From assembly GCF_001921205.1 (NCBI RefSeq), contig NZ_MSIE01000055.1:1-64000 (forward strand): a stretch of 64,000 nt of DNA, in the 5' to 3' direction. The position numbers and the translations under genes were made by a program. The number at the start of each line of letters is the position of its first letter. Positions within the stretch are counted from its first letter, which is position 1. Below the pieces are notes generated by a model that ran no database searches, had not been told where the DNA came from, and was given only the letters and a program-made list of their open reading frames with translations. Below are positions 36,290-45,415 of this stretch, piece after piece. This DNA comes from Actinophytocola xanthii. Lineage in GTDB: Bacteria; Actinomycetota; Actinomycetes; Mycobacteriales; Pseudonocardiaceae.

Positions 36290-36560
36290 TGGTCAAGGCG
36301 ACTACGAGCGCTGTGCTTGACTGATTGGGGTCTAACCAAGAACACGAGAAGCGGGCCTCCACAGCCTCTGAGCTGCGAAAACCCGCTTCACCGTCGGGCT
36401 GACAGGATTTGAACCTGCGACCCCTTGACACCCAGCACAAGCGAGTCAAGCGCTGCGCTCAAGATCGTTCATCCAGCTCGTGAACGAGCGTACCGCGCCC
36501 AGTTTCCGGGTCTACCCACTCCCCCAGACCACCCTCCCTCGACCCTGTTTAGTCAAGCAC
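36290..36560 (-). repeat. att-like repeat copy 2 with altered tRNA-Pro 3' half
   Basis: The tRNA-Pro 3' half lies at 36392-36435. Compared with copies 1 and 3 it has one extra C before the TTGA and a C-to-A change in the anticodon loop segment (cttgacacccag), so this core is damaged. The right arm (cacaagcgagtcaagcgctg...) continues to about 36558 and then diverges. The left arm (gtcaaggcgactacgagcgctgtgct) matches copy 3. Confidence 0.85.
36350..36386 (-). terminator. tRNA-type terminator at att copy 2
   Basis: AGCGGG and CCCGCT arms flank a longer imperfect loop just 3' of the minus-strand tRNA half. It matches the equivalent hairpin at copy 3. Confidence 0.6.
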
Positions 36561-37050
36561 TGCGACGACCTCGTCGGCCGGGCCGATGCTGATCATGGAG
36601 ACGAACGCGCCCATTCCACCGAGCGACGCTGCTACGACGACCTTGCCCCGGTCGAGGGCGTAGACCACCAGACACGTCATCGCCTCGCTGCGGCTTTCCG
36701 GCGTGCACGTGCGAGAGGCGGCCCCGTCCGGGTGAGGCAGGCCGTTCTCGTCCACGGGCGCGTTCGCCACGTCTGTCGGGAGCGCCGGCAACACGGTCTG
36801 CACGAAGCTCTTCTACCAGGGCCCCGCACATCCGAGTGCCGACACGCAGATGATCACCAATCTGTGACCGGCAAGCCATACTCGTCAACGCGCCCGCACC
36901 AGGCTGGAGATGGCTCCACCCCCTTGAACCCTCTCGAGGGTGCCCTTTTGAGACAGCGGGAAGCCAGATTCAACCCTCGGACGGCCCGTTCCTCACAGCG
37001 CCTTGCCCTGAACGGTCTGCAACTGGCGCCGGAGGCGATGAGCGGCCCGA
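36561..37050. other. No recognised gene
   Basis: About 490 bp between att copy 2 and the oxygenase operon, with chance frames only. Confidence 0.4.
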
Positions 37051-37584
37051 TCACCGGGTGTCGACGTAGTGCAGCAGGATGGACGTCGACCTGCATCCGG
37101 CCGGTAACGGGTGACGGTAGTGCGGGAGCTGCCTGCCCCGGAAGAAGAGCCCGTCCCCGAGGTGCTGGTCGATCGGGACCGGTCCTTCTTCTGTGACCAG
37201 CCACAGTGGCCAACCGGTCGGCCCGGCGGGTGCCGGTTCGAAGTCGACCGCGATGCTGACCGAGTACTCGCACTCCGCCCGATCCACGTGCCTCGGCAGG
37301 TCGGCGCCTGCCTCGTACCTGACGGTGTAGGTGTACGCGGGTTCGACCGGGACACCCGCGATCGCCGCCATCAACGGCGTGAACTGGTGTTGCAGCGCGC
37401 AAGCGGCGGGTTCGTCACGGGCCACCCAGCGCAAGCTGGACTGCGTGTCGCCGAATGTCATGCCTCCTCGCGCCGCCAGGGCACGGTGGTAACGGCTGAG
37501 GGTGTGCAGCTGCGGTGGCACCACGATGTGGTGCAGTGGACAGTAGCCGTCGCGGGCGAACCGTTCCCGGGTGGCGCTGGTCAT
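37051..37584 (-). CDS. Fe(II)/2-oxoglutarate-dependent oxygenase (second)
   Basis: A 177-residue protein with the facial triad of the 2OG-Fe(II) family: His99-x-Asp101 in LPRHVDRAECEYSV and His155 in RGRQLPHYRH, with Arg165 as the likely 2-oxoglutarate anchor. The double-stranded beta-helix core is otherwise compact and near the minimum length. The ATG overlaps the stop of the upstream oxygenase gene (ATGA at 37581-37584), so the two are coupled; the frame is open further up but the overlap decides the start. It is the last gene of a three-gene operon with a glycine-rich-domain protein. Hydroxylation of that protein or of a small molecule is possible; the substrate is unknown. Confidence 0.75.
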   Translation of the reverse strand: MTSATRERFARDGYCPLHHIVVPPQLHTLSRYHRALAARGGMTFGDTQSSLRWVARDEPAACALQHQFTPLMAAIAGVPVEPAYTYTVRYEAGADLPRHVDRAECEYSVSIAVDFEPAPAGPTGWPLWLVTEEGPVPIDQHLGDGLFFRGRQLPHYRHPLPAGCRSTSILLHYVDTR

Positions 37585-38171
37585 CGCGTCACCCACCCGT
37601 TCAACGTCAGGCGACAGTCCTCGAAGGCGCCGGATGGACACCGGACGACTGCGATCTCATGCAGGATCCCGGTCGGGAAGAAGACGATCCTGTTCGCGGT
37701 CGGCGTGATGGTCGACCACCCTCCGTCTGCCTCGGTCGCCGCGATCCTGAGCTCGCCGCCCGAGAACCGTGGTGGCTCGTGGTGCAGGAAGAACGTGAAC
37801 GCCAGCCACCGCCGCATGGTCTGCGGGTGTCTGTTGTCGGTGTGCGGCCGGAAGAACTCACCGTCATTCGTGGCTGTCGCCTGGAGTTGGATCGTGGCGA
37901 TCGGCAGGGGCCTGATGCCGAGCCGGGCGACTGCGGTCGGAACGGACGCCCGGACCTTGCTCAGGAAGCCGTCAGCCTCCTCGCCGACGCGGTACAGCAC
38001 CCTCGAGCGCCGGACATCCGGGGCGACGCGCCCGGGGTCGGAGCGGTCGCCACCGATGCGTGACGCCTCGAAGTGCGATGCGTGCCCGCCGAGGTGACCA
38101 CGCAGTGCGGTCAGTTCGCCGGACGGCAGGAAGGAGTCCATCACCACATGGTTCGCGGTTTGCACGGCCAT
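37581..38171 (-). CDS. Fe(II)/2-oxoglutarate-dependent oxygenase (first)
   Basis: A 196-residue prolyl-4-hydroxylase-like oxygenase. The triad is His110-x-Asp112 (FFRPHTDNRHP) and His171 (FFPTGILHEIAVV), with Arg187 as the probable 2-oxoglutarate ligand. FSGGELRI is the usual strand between them. It starts 6 bp after the glycine-rich-domain gene stops and overlaps the second oxygenase gene by four bases. The two enzymes are only distantly alike, so they are not a recent duplication. Tandem oxygenases next to a Cys-tailed protein suggest joint modification of one substrate, but this is inference. Confidence 0.82.
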   Translation of the reverse strand: MAVQTANHVVMDSFLPSGELTALRGHLGGHASHFEASRIGGDRSDPGRVAPDVRRSRVLYRVGEEADGFLSKVRASVPTAVARLGIRPLPIATIQLQATATNDGEFFRPHTDNRHPQTMRRWLAFTFFLHHEPPRFSGGELRIAATEADGGWSTITPTANRIVFFPTGILHEIAVVRCPSGAFEDCRLTLNGWVTR

Positions 38172-38177
38172 GGTGCT

Positions 38178-38687
38178 TCACGACCCTGGGCTGCAACTCT
38201 GCGGGGCGCACAGCTTCGGCCCTGACGGCGGTGAACACCGGGCGCACGTCGAACCGGCCGGGCCCGCACCCCACAGGGCGTCGTCGACCGTGATGCCCCG
38301 GGCCTTCATCGCCGCCACCACATCGGCTGTCCCACCCGAGCCGGCGTCCTCGTCGTCAAGCGGCCTGTGATGGATGAACCGATCCGCGACCTGGGTGCAG
38401 AAGTCGGCGTACTCCACCGTGTAGAGGATGAACGTGTGCCAGCCGATGTCCACGAGCGGGGAGGGTGAGTACCGCCCTGGATCGGGGTCCTCGCCGCACA
38501 GGCGGAGATAGGCCAGCGTCTGGTCGACAATTCGCTCCGCCCACCGCCTCCGGACCTGCTCCTCATGCTCACCGAAATACTGCCAGAATTCGAGATCCGT
38601 CAATATTCTGCCAACAAGCCGGTGCCACAACCTGTCGCCGACGAGTTCCTTGTTGCCGAGAACGGTTCGGGAGATCTGTGTGGTCAT
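38178..38687 (-). CDS. Glycine-rich-domain-like protein with Cys-rich tail
   Basis: A 169-residue protein. The N-terminal ~125 residues match the 'glycine-rich domain-containing protein' family: VDIGWHTFILYTVEYADFC (His84, Cys97) and FIHHRP (His106, His107) are its signature. The tail has Cys148, Cys151, Cys160 and Cys165 in a Ser/Pro-rich stretch, the look of a small metal site or of a modified peptide. It is the first gene of an operon with two 2OG-Fe(II) oxygenases (6-bp gap, then an ATGA overlap). In homologues I recall, a short Cys-rich tail recurs. Role unknown; a substrate or precursor for the oxygenases is one option. Confidence 0.65.
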   Translation of the reverse strand: MTTQISRTVLGNKELVGDRLWHRLVGRILTDLEFWQYFGEHEEQVRRRWAERIVDQTLAYLRLCGEDPDPGRYSPSPLVDIGWHTFILYTVEYADFCTQVADRFIHHRPLDDEDAGSGGTADVVAAMKARGITVDDALWGAGPAGSTCARCSPPSGPKLCAPQSCSPGS

Positions 38688-38710
38688 TGTTGGAAACTCC
38701 TCTCAGCGCA

Positions 38711-39721
38711 TCACAGGTAGAAGAACCATCGCTGGGTGAACGCGTTACCGCACGGCTGCATCGAGAGCGGCGCCTGTTCGGGTGCCACGATGCCGTCGAA
38801 GGCGAGGCAGAGTCCCAGGTAGTCGTTGCGGATGTTCCCGATGGTCTCGCCGAGCGGGCCGGTCGACTGTTCGGTCGCGCGCCAGATCTGGGCGGTGTCG
38901 GTGTCGTTGCACGGGTACATCGCCAAGGACGTCCCGATCCCTGGGCGTGCGGGCGGATCGAGGAGGGCGAACAGTCCGCTGACCGGACGCAGGCATCCGA
39001 CCGCGGGCTGCGTGACGCGGAAGGCGCCGCGGTCCGAAGCGCGGGTCAGCTGGAGGTTCTGCAATGGCGAACCGGTGAACGCGCGTGGGTCAACGTCGTT
39101 GAAGATGGGGACGGTGCCGGACACGGTCAGCAGGACCCGTGAGTTGGAGCTCGCGACGGCGTGGGTGAACTGCCAGTCCTGTGTCCGGTCACCCGCGGCA
39201 CACGGCCGCTGCACCAACGCGCTGAAGGGAGCGGGAGCCGTGAGGCACATGCCGCTGCCCTTGTTTCGGAGCCTGCTGGTCGCGACACCGAACCGGTCGG
39301 GCGTCGTACCCATGCTGTCGAGCGCCCACAACTGAGCATCGCCCTGGTTGCACCCCCATTGCCAGACCGGGGCCTCGTCGTGGCTACCCCACTGGACGTC
39401 CAGGCACTTACCGCTGTGCTGGACGACGAGGTACCAGTAGGGCTGGCCGTCCACGGTCTGCGACCGGAACCGCCAGTTCTGGTTCGCCTTCCCGTGGAAG
39501 GCGAACGTCTGGACGCCGGCGCCGTCGGTGGTCGAGGAGCCCGCGACGTCCAGCACCTCCCCGCTGACCGAGTTGCTCACCAGCAGCGGAGCGCCGGTGA
39601 AGGCCGCGAGATAGTCCGCCGTGGCGGGCGCTGGGGCCAGCCCGATCAGGCTCGCCGTGCACAACCCCGCGATGGCCAGGACGACCGCCAGTCGTCTACG
39701 TATTGCATTACCGGTTCCCAT
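38711..39721 (-). CDS. Secreted RICIN-domain lectin-like protein
   Basis: A 336-residue exported protein. Residues 1-35 form a signal peptide with twin Arg (RRRLAVVLAIAGLC... ending near TADY). Two ricin-B-type lectin domains follow, recognised by QxW-type motifs NQNWRF, AQLWAL, TQDWQF, AQIWRA and TQRWFF and by paired Cys (GKCLDV, GMCLTA, LGLCLAF). It should bind carbohydrate outside the cell. ATG 39721 is chosen because GGGAGG lies 6 bp upstream; the longer frame to 39778 has no such site. It lies 23 bp upstream of the glycine-rich-domain operon on the same strand and may be its first gene. Confidence 0.85.
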   Translation of the reverse strand: MGTGNAIRRRLAVVLAIAGLCTASLIGLAPAPATADYLAAFTGAPLLVSNSVSGEVLDVAGSSTTDGAGVQTFAFHGKANQNWRFRSQTVDGQPYWYLVVQHSGKCLDVQWGSHDEAPVWQWGCNQGDAQLWALDSMGTTPDRFGVATSRLRNKGSGMCLTAPAPFSALVQRPCAAGDRTQDWQFTHAVASSNSRVLLTVSGTVPIFNDVDPRAFTGSPLQNLQLTRASDRGAFRVTQPAVGCLRPVSGLFALLDPPARPGIGTSLAMYPCNDTDTAQIWRATEQSTGPLGETIGNIRNDYLGLCLAFDGIVAPEQAPLSMQPCGNAFTQRWFFYL

Positions 39722-39908
39722 CGCATCCTCCCGCACGCCATCTGTGGTCGCTAATTGAATCCATAATCGGCGGGCCAACCCTGACGGGAAAGCGCCTCGG
39801 AGTTATCCGTACAGGACCGTACGGTCAGGTGAGTTCGTTCGGGCACCCGTTCGCCGTATTTATCTCGATCTACGCCCGGAGTAGCGTCGCGCAACGCGGA
39901 GGTGGGCC

Positions 39909-42900
39909 ATGGCGGATATCAATGCCGAAACCGATCTTCCCGATCCTGACCGAGTTCGTACCCGTCAGGATTTCGCCCGCGAGTTGACGCTCCTGCGTGA
40001 GCGCTCCGGCATGTCGGTTCGGCAGGTGGCGAGCGAGATCGGGGCCGTGGGAACGCACAGCACGGTCGGGGACTGGTTCGCTGGCCGGGGACTTCCGTCG
40101 ATAACCTCACGTGACCTCCTGGTCCGGGTGCTCGAGGTGTGTGATGTCGCCGACGACGGATCGATCGAGTGCTGGCTGCGGGCGTGGCGACGCGTCCGGC
40201 GAGCTCCCGGCCCCAGGGCAAAGGGTGTGGAGCCATATCGTGGCCTGTCGAGTTTCCAACCGGAGGACGCCGACTGGTTCTTCGGTCGGGAGACCCTCAT
40301 CGAGGAGTTGTGCGTTCGGCTCACCGGCTTGCATGCCGCTGGACGCGGCATCCAGCTCGTGGTCGGGGCCTCCGGATCGGGTAAGTCGTCGTTGCTGCGG
40401 GCCGGTCTGATCCCCGCATTGCGGGCGGGCCGGCTGCCCGGGTCGGCCTCCTGGCCGACGGTGCTGTGCACGCCCGGGGCTCATCCCACCGGGGAACTGG
40501 CGACGGCGGTGGCCGGCATCGGCTCGCCGGAAGGCCGCCAGCTCGTGGTCGTGGTCGACCAGTTCGAGGAGATCTTCACCGCGGGCGCCGACCACGACGA
40601 GCGGCGGAGGTTCGTCACGGCACTGGAAGTGGCGGTCGCCGATGGCGCGCTCGTCGTGATCGGCCTGCGCGCCGACTTCTACGCGCAGGCGCTCCGGTAT
40701 CCGCAGCTGATCACCCCCGCGCAGGCCGGTCAGCTCGCGGTCGGGCCGATGAACGAGGCCGAACTGCGTGCCGCGATCGTGGCACCGGCCAACCAGGCGA
40801 AGATCGACATCGAGGAAGGCCTGGTCGAGCTGTTGCTGCGAGACATCTCGCCACGCGGCCACCCGGTCAGCCAGGAGGCGCATGACGCCGGCGTGCTGCC
40901 GTTGCTGTCCCACGCGCTGTACGCCACGTGGTCGCACGGTGCGGGACGCGCGCTCACCGTCGCCGCCTACCACGAGGTCGGCGGGATCGACGGTGCGGTG
41001 GCTGCCAGCGCGAACAAGGTCTACAACGACCTCAGCGCGCCGGAGCGGGAGCTGGCCCGCGAGCTGTTCCTCAGCCTGGTCCACGTCGCACCCGACACCG
41101 CGGACACCCGGCGCCGGATCGCCGTCGCGGAACTACTCACCGGCGATGACGACACCCGGCTGGCGCGCGGTGAACACGTACTCGAGTCGTTCATCGCGCA
41201 GCGGCTGATCACCGCCGACCTCGACACCGTGGAGATCAGCCACGAAGCGCTGCTGACCGCCTGGCCACAACTGCGCAGCTGGCTGGACACCGACCGCGCC
41301 GGGCTGATCGTAAGCCGGCGGCTGAGCGAGGCCGCGACGACGTGGCACCGCGAACACCGCGACACGGCCGCGCTGTACCGAGGCACCCGCCTCGCCGCCG
41401 TGCAGGACTGGCTGGAGACGGCCCCGGTCGTCACTCACCTGACGCCGCTGGCGCGGGAGTTCCTCGAGGCCTCCAGCCAGCGGGAACGTGACGAGCAGCG
41501 CGCGGTGCGACGGCGCACCCGCCGCCTGCGTCAACTCACCGTCGGCCTGGTCGTCCTGTTGCTGATCGCGGTCACCACCGGTGTGCTCGCCGTGCGGAGC
41601 CAGCAGCGGACGCGCGAACAACGCGACAGCGCCATCTCCGGCAAGGTCGCCAACGAGGCCACGGCGCTGCGTGCAGTCGACCCGGCCCTGGCCGCACAGC
41701 TCAGCCTCGCCGCCCATCGCCTGTCGCCGACCCCCGAGTCCCATGGCAGTGTGCTGAGCAGTTTCGCCACCCCCTACGCCTCCCGGCTGACCGACCACAT
41801 CCGCGGGGTCTACGCGGCGGAGTTCAGCCCCACCAGGCACATCCTCGCCACCGGCGCTCTCGACAACGTCGTGCACCTGTACGACCTGGCGAACCGGCAC
41901 CGGCCACGCCTGGTCAACACCCTCACCGGCCACACTAAGGGCGTCACGATGGCGGCATTCCGTTCCGACGGGCGGATACTCGCCACCGCAGGAGACGACG
42001 GAACCGCCCGGCTGTGGGACGTCACCGACCCACGCCACGCCCGTTCCACCGCCGTGCTGACCGGCCACACGCTGGGCGTCCGACGCGTCGCCTTCAGCCC
42101 CGACGGACAGACACTGGCCACTGCGAGCTACGACGCCACGGTCCGGCTGTGGGATGTGTCCAATCCGGACCAACCTCACCCGGTGGCGACGCTGACCGCA
42201 CCCGAGGACGCCGTGGGCGTGGTGGCGTTCAGCCCGGACGGCCACACCCTGGCCACCAAGGCCACCTCCACCTCGATCCAGCTGTGGGATATCACCGACC
42301 AGACCCACCCACAACCGGTCAGGGAGCTCACCGGGCACACCGACCGCCTGCTGTGCGCCGTGTTCAGCCCGGATGGGCGGACCCTGGCCACCGGCAGCTT
42401 CGACGATTCGGTGCGACTATGGGACGTCACGGACCCGCGGCACGCAGGCCCACTGACCACCCTCCCCGGCCACAGCAACGGCGTCGTCGCGATCGCGTTC
42501 AGTCCGGACCGGCGACTCATGGCCACCGGCAGCTACGACAACACCGTGCGGCTGTGGGACGTCACCACGCCATCCGCCGTCAGCTCCCCGGCCAGCTTCG
42601 AAGGGCACGCCGACACCGTCTTCACCGTGGCGTTCAGCCCTGACGGCAGCACACTCGCCAGCGGCAGCAACGACAACACCGTGCGGCTGTGGGAGGTCCA
42701 CGGACACGTCCTCGCTGGGCACACCGGTCCCGTCAACTCGGTGGCCGTCAGTCCGAACGGGCGTATCCTCGCTGTCGGCGGTGACCGGAAGACCCGGCTG
42801 TGGCACCTCGCCGAGGCGAGCCGCCCGACCCCGTTGGGTGCCCTCGACGGCCACACGGACTGGGTGAGCTGGATCGCGTTCGGCCCGGGCGGGAGGATGA

Positions 42901-43730
42901 TCGCGACGGCCAGCCTCGACTCCACCGCACGGCTGTGGGACATCACCGACCCCATGCGACCGATCCTGCTGGCCGTACTCATCGGACACACCCACAACGT
43001 GTTCAGCGTGGCGTTCAGTCCCGGCGGGAGGACGCTCGTCACCTCCAGCGCTGACGAGACCGCACGGCTGTGGGACATCACCGACCCACGCCACCCCACT
43101 GAGGCGGCAACGGTCACCGGGCACGGCGCCGGCATCGTCTCGGCGGTGTCCAGCCCCGACGGAACCACGCTGGCCACCGCGGGCTTCGACCACACCACTC
43201 GTCTCTGGGACGTGCGGCAACCGCGACACCCCGCCCCGCTGGCCACCCTCGCCGGCCACACCCAGACCGTCATCCGCGCAACGTTCAGCCCTGACGGGCA
43301 CCTACTCGCCACCGCCGCCGCCGATCACACGACGCGTCTCTGGGACGTGCGGCAACCGCGACACCCCGTTCTGCTGGCGACCCTCACGGGTCACAGCAAC
43401 AACGTCAACGACGTCGTCTTCAGCCCCGACGGGCACCTGCTCGCCACCGCAGGCGACGACCACACCATCCGCATGTGGGACATCCGCGACCCGCGTCAAC
43501 CCGGGCAGCCAGCCACCCTCACCGGTCATGCCGACGCGGTCAACGCGGTGGCGTTCACCCCGGGCGGGACCACTATCGTCACCGGAGGCGACGACAACAC
43601 CGTCCGGTTCTGGAGCACCAGCATCGACACCACGGCCAAGCGGATATGCGACGCCGCATACCCGCGCATCACCAGCACCGAATGGGGCCGGTATTTCCCC
43701 GATCTACCCGCCCAGCCACCCTGCCGGTAA
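39909..43730 (+). CDS. HTH-nSTAND1-TM-WD40 protein
   Basis: A 1273-residue sensor-type protein. An XRE-like helix-turn-helix (RTRQDFARELTLLRERSGMSVRQV, about 18-60) comes first. VEPYRGLSSF and DWFFGR mark the start of an nSTAND1 NTPase with Walker A GASGSGKSS (about 152) and Walker B VVVVDQFEEIF (about 213). A membrane helix lies near 540-562. Fourteen WD40 repeats (about 630-1235) would build two seven-bladed propellers. The end reads TSTEWGRYF...C, as in the STAND protein at 59.5 kb. GGAGG sits 7 bp before the ATG. The likely role is ligand sensing by the propellers and NTP-driven assembly. There is no separate effector gene beside it, so the HTH or membrane part may be the output. Confidence 0.88.
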   Translation: MADINAETDLPDPDRVRTRQDFARELTLLRERSGMSVRQVASEIGAVGTHSTVGDWFAGRGLPSITSRDLLVRVLEVCDVADDGSIECWLRAWRRVRRAPGPRAKGVEPYRGLSSFQPEDADWFFGRETLIEELCVRLTGLHAAGRGIQLVVGASGSGKSSLLRAGLIPALRAGRLPGSASWPTVLCTPGAHPTGELATAVAGIGSPEGRQLVVVVDQFEEIFTAGADHDERRRFVTALEVAVADGALVVIGLRADFYAQALRYPQLITPAQAGQLAVGPMNEAELRAAIVAPANQAKIDIEEGLVELLLRDISPRGHPVSQEAHDAGVLPLLSHALYATWSHGAGRALTVAAYHEVGGIDGAVAASANKVYNDLSAPERELARELFLSLVHVAPDTADTRRRIAVAELLTGDDDTRLARGEHVLESFIAQRLITADLDTVEISHEALLTAWPQLRSWLDTDRAGLIVSRRLSEAATTWHREHRDTAALYRGTRLAAVQDWLETAPVVTHLTPLAREFLEASSQRERDEQRAVRRRTRRLRQLTVGLVVLLLIAVTTGVLAVRSQQRTREQRDSAISGKVANEATALRAVDPALAAQLSLAAHRLSPTPESHGSVLSSFATPYASRLTDHIRGVYAAEFSPTRHILATGALDNVVHLYDLANRHRPRLVNTLTGHTKGVTMAAFRSDGRILATAGDDGTARLWDVTDPRHARSTAVLTGHTLGVRRVAFSPDGQTLATASYDATVRLWDVSNPDQPHPVATLTAPEDAVGVVAFSPDGHTLATKATSTSIQLWDITDQTHPQPVRELTGHTDRLLCAVFSPDGRTLATGSFDDSVRLWDVTDPRHAGPLTTLPGHSNGVVAIAFSPDRRLMATGSYDNTVRLWDVTTPSAVSSPASFEGHADTVFTVAFSPDGSTLASGSNDNTVRLWEVHGHVLAGHTGPVNSVAVSPNGRILAVGGDRKTRLWHLAEASRPTPLGALDGHTDWVSWIAFGPGGRMIATASLDSTARLWDITDPMRPILLAVLIGHTHNVFSVAFSPGGRTLVTSSADETARLWDITDPRHPTEAATVTGHGAGIVSAVSSPDGTTLATAGFDHTTRLWDVRQPRHPAPLATLAGHTQTVIRATFSPDGHLLATAAADHTTRLWDVRQPRHPVLLATLTGHSNNVNDVVFSPDGHLLATAGDDHTIRMWDIRDPRQPGQPATLTGHADAVNAVAFTPGGTTIVTGGDDNTVRFWSTSIDTTAKRICDAAYPRITSTEWGRYFPDLPAQPPCR
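43200..43469 (+). repeat. 135-bp WD40 blade duplication
   Basis: Two consecutive blades share a nearly identical 33-base opening (33/36 or better from 43200 and 43335) and strong similarity through 135 bp. Encoded 45-residue units begin RLWDVRQPRHP. This looks like a recent blade duplication. Confidence 0.8.
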
Positions 43731-44574
43731 GGCCAGGAAGTGTCCTGTAAGCGGTCTACGGGGCAACCTGCCGGCCGGGGCACCCTCAGCCGGTCGGACT
43801 TCAGGTGTCGAGCAGGAGATGGACGGCACGCCGCACAGGGCCACGTCGCAGGCGTTGATCAAACGCGGGATTACCGGGTTCACCGCCGAACCGACCGCCG
43901 CCGGCAGCTCTCAAGCTCCGTCGCGATAGTCCTGCGGACAGTGACCCAGCGGGCCACCGTGCAGGGCCAGACAATCGCCAGCAGACGGTTGGTCTGGCCC
44001 GGGTGACGGTCTCCAACGCACCACAAGAGTGCGCGCTATGGCGGCCGTTCGAAGGCCATGTGCTCGCGTTGAGCGGGCCGACCGGGAACCATCACAGTGC
44101 CCCACGAGCTGACCGACCAGCCCATCACCACGCACGTCACGTCCACGCTCACCAAGGCGCAGCTGCGCCAACTGTTTCACCCCAACGGCCGCCACAGCGC
44201 CAGCGCTTACCTGCCCGGCGTGAACCGGCTCCCGAGCAACCCACCCCAGACCCCGACGGCGACGAGGCCCGGCAGAAGCAGCGGTGAATCGAGCGCAAGA
44301 TCCGCAGCCACAAGCGCGCCGAGCTCGGCGCGCGCGCGAGCCAGCTACGGGCTGACGTAAAAGACCGACAGCCGCGGCCCGGATCACCAACGCGGCCCTG
44401 TCGACGTCCGACGACACGACCCAGTCTGCGCACACACCGGCCGCGACATCGACCACCCTGCCGCGACATCGACGTCACATGACCGAGGTCCACGCGCGAC
44501 AGAAAGATCATCAATACCCGCCGGTAGACCCCAGTTAGTCACATCCGCCAGCCGAAACGGGCACATCGATCCGC
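43731..44574. other. Non-coding or degraded region with element-end sequence
   Basis: No credible gene. Positions 44374-44436 (gcggcccggatcaccaacgc ...) recur at 63643-63717, to the left of att copy 4, so this is part of the conserved right-end arm of the elements. A short internal repeat of ccgcgacatcgac occurs twice near 44445-44475. Confidence 0.5.
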
Positions 44575-44880
44575 GCGAGTCAAGGCGTCTACGAGCGCTG
44601 TGCTCTGCCCGCACCGCTGTGCTAGACCAACCCGAGCCGCAGCAAGATCAACAAAAGCGGGCTCCCGCAGCCTCTGAACTGCGAGAACCCGCTTCACCGT
44701 CGGGCTGACAGGATTTGAACCTGCGACCCCTTGACCCCCAGCACAAGCGAGTCAAGCGCTGTGCTCGAGGCCGTTCATCCAGCTCACTGAAGAGCGTACC
44801 GTGCCCAGTTTCCGGGTCTAGCCACTCCCCCAACCAACCCGCCCTCGACCCGGTTTAGTCAAGTACTGTTTCCGCAGGTC
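44575..44880 (-). repeat. att-like repeat copy 3 with tRNA-Pro(GGG) 3' half
   Basis: The tRNA-Pro 3' half at 44699-44741 is identical to copy 1. The left arm carries gtcaaggcgtctacgagcgctgtgct as in copy 2. The right arm carries cacaagcgagtcaagcgctgtgctcgaggccgttcatccagctca as in copies 1 and 2. Similarity with copy 1 continues through the truncated pentapeptide-family gene to about 45110. Confidence 0.87.
44656..44693 (-). terminator. tRNA-type terminator at att copy 3
   Basis: AGCGGG and CCCGCT arms with a loop containing a smaller ctcgcag/ctgcggg pairing; on the minus strand it is followed by TTTTGTT. Confidence 0.7.
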
Positions 44881-45120
44881 AAGCCTAGTATACGGCTGTC
44901 TAGCACTCCCCGATCCCAGACACCACCGAGGAACTCGGAGACCGGAGCGTGCTCGGACGGAGACGCAGCAAGTCAGCGCTCACCGGCCGCCGACCAGGTC
45001 GCGTTCGTATCCTCGGCCAGGCTTGCAGCGCGAGGGCATCCTCAAGTACCAGGGCGATGGAGACGGTCGCCGTCGATTGGGCCGCCCACTCTTGCCCGTG
45101 AGTGGGGACCCTTACCGAGC
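44881..45120 (-). pseudogene. Remnant of pentapeptide-family gene 3' segment
   Basis: This stretch aligns by eye with 17530-17780, the 3' part of the truncated pentapeptide-family gene beside att copy 1. Shared pieces are the AAQSTAT, LEDAL and RSPxS-type residues in shifted frames. No start or complete frame remains. It shows that the elements bounded by copies 1 and 3 descend from a common left end. Confidence 0.6.
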
Positions 45121-45403
45121 TGGCGTGTCCGCTGGACATGTGGGAGCAGGGAGGTCTAAGGGCACGCGTGTGACGAGGTGCTGACCGACGAGTTGCGGGC
45201 ACGCCTGAAACCGTTGATCCGGTGGTGCATCCGAGGCGCTTGCGCTATCCCGGGCCTCTTGCGTGCCGACGCCCGGCCGCGCTGAAGCATCCTGTCCATG
45301 GCCCGCACGAGTTCGTCGACGAGAGCCTGGCCACTACGAGCGGTTCTTCGACACGCCGATCCCGCACCTGCCGCACCCGAGCCTGTTTCGAGATCGCTGC
45401 CGT

Positions 45404-45409
45404 TACAGT
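45404..45409 (+). promoter_or_regulatory. -10 element of a leaderless promoter
   Basis: TACAGT ends 6 bp before the ATG of the hydrolase gene, which has no ribosome site. The same hexamer occurs 7 bp before the TetR gene at 24508. Confidence 0.55.
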
Positions 45410-45415
45410 GTGTTC

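Noticed and set aside
36549-36803. 84-codon minus-strand frame after att copy 2
   Set aside because: No domain, no ribosome site, and it begins inside degraded sequence.
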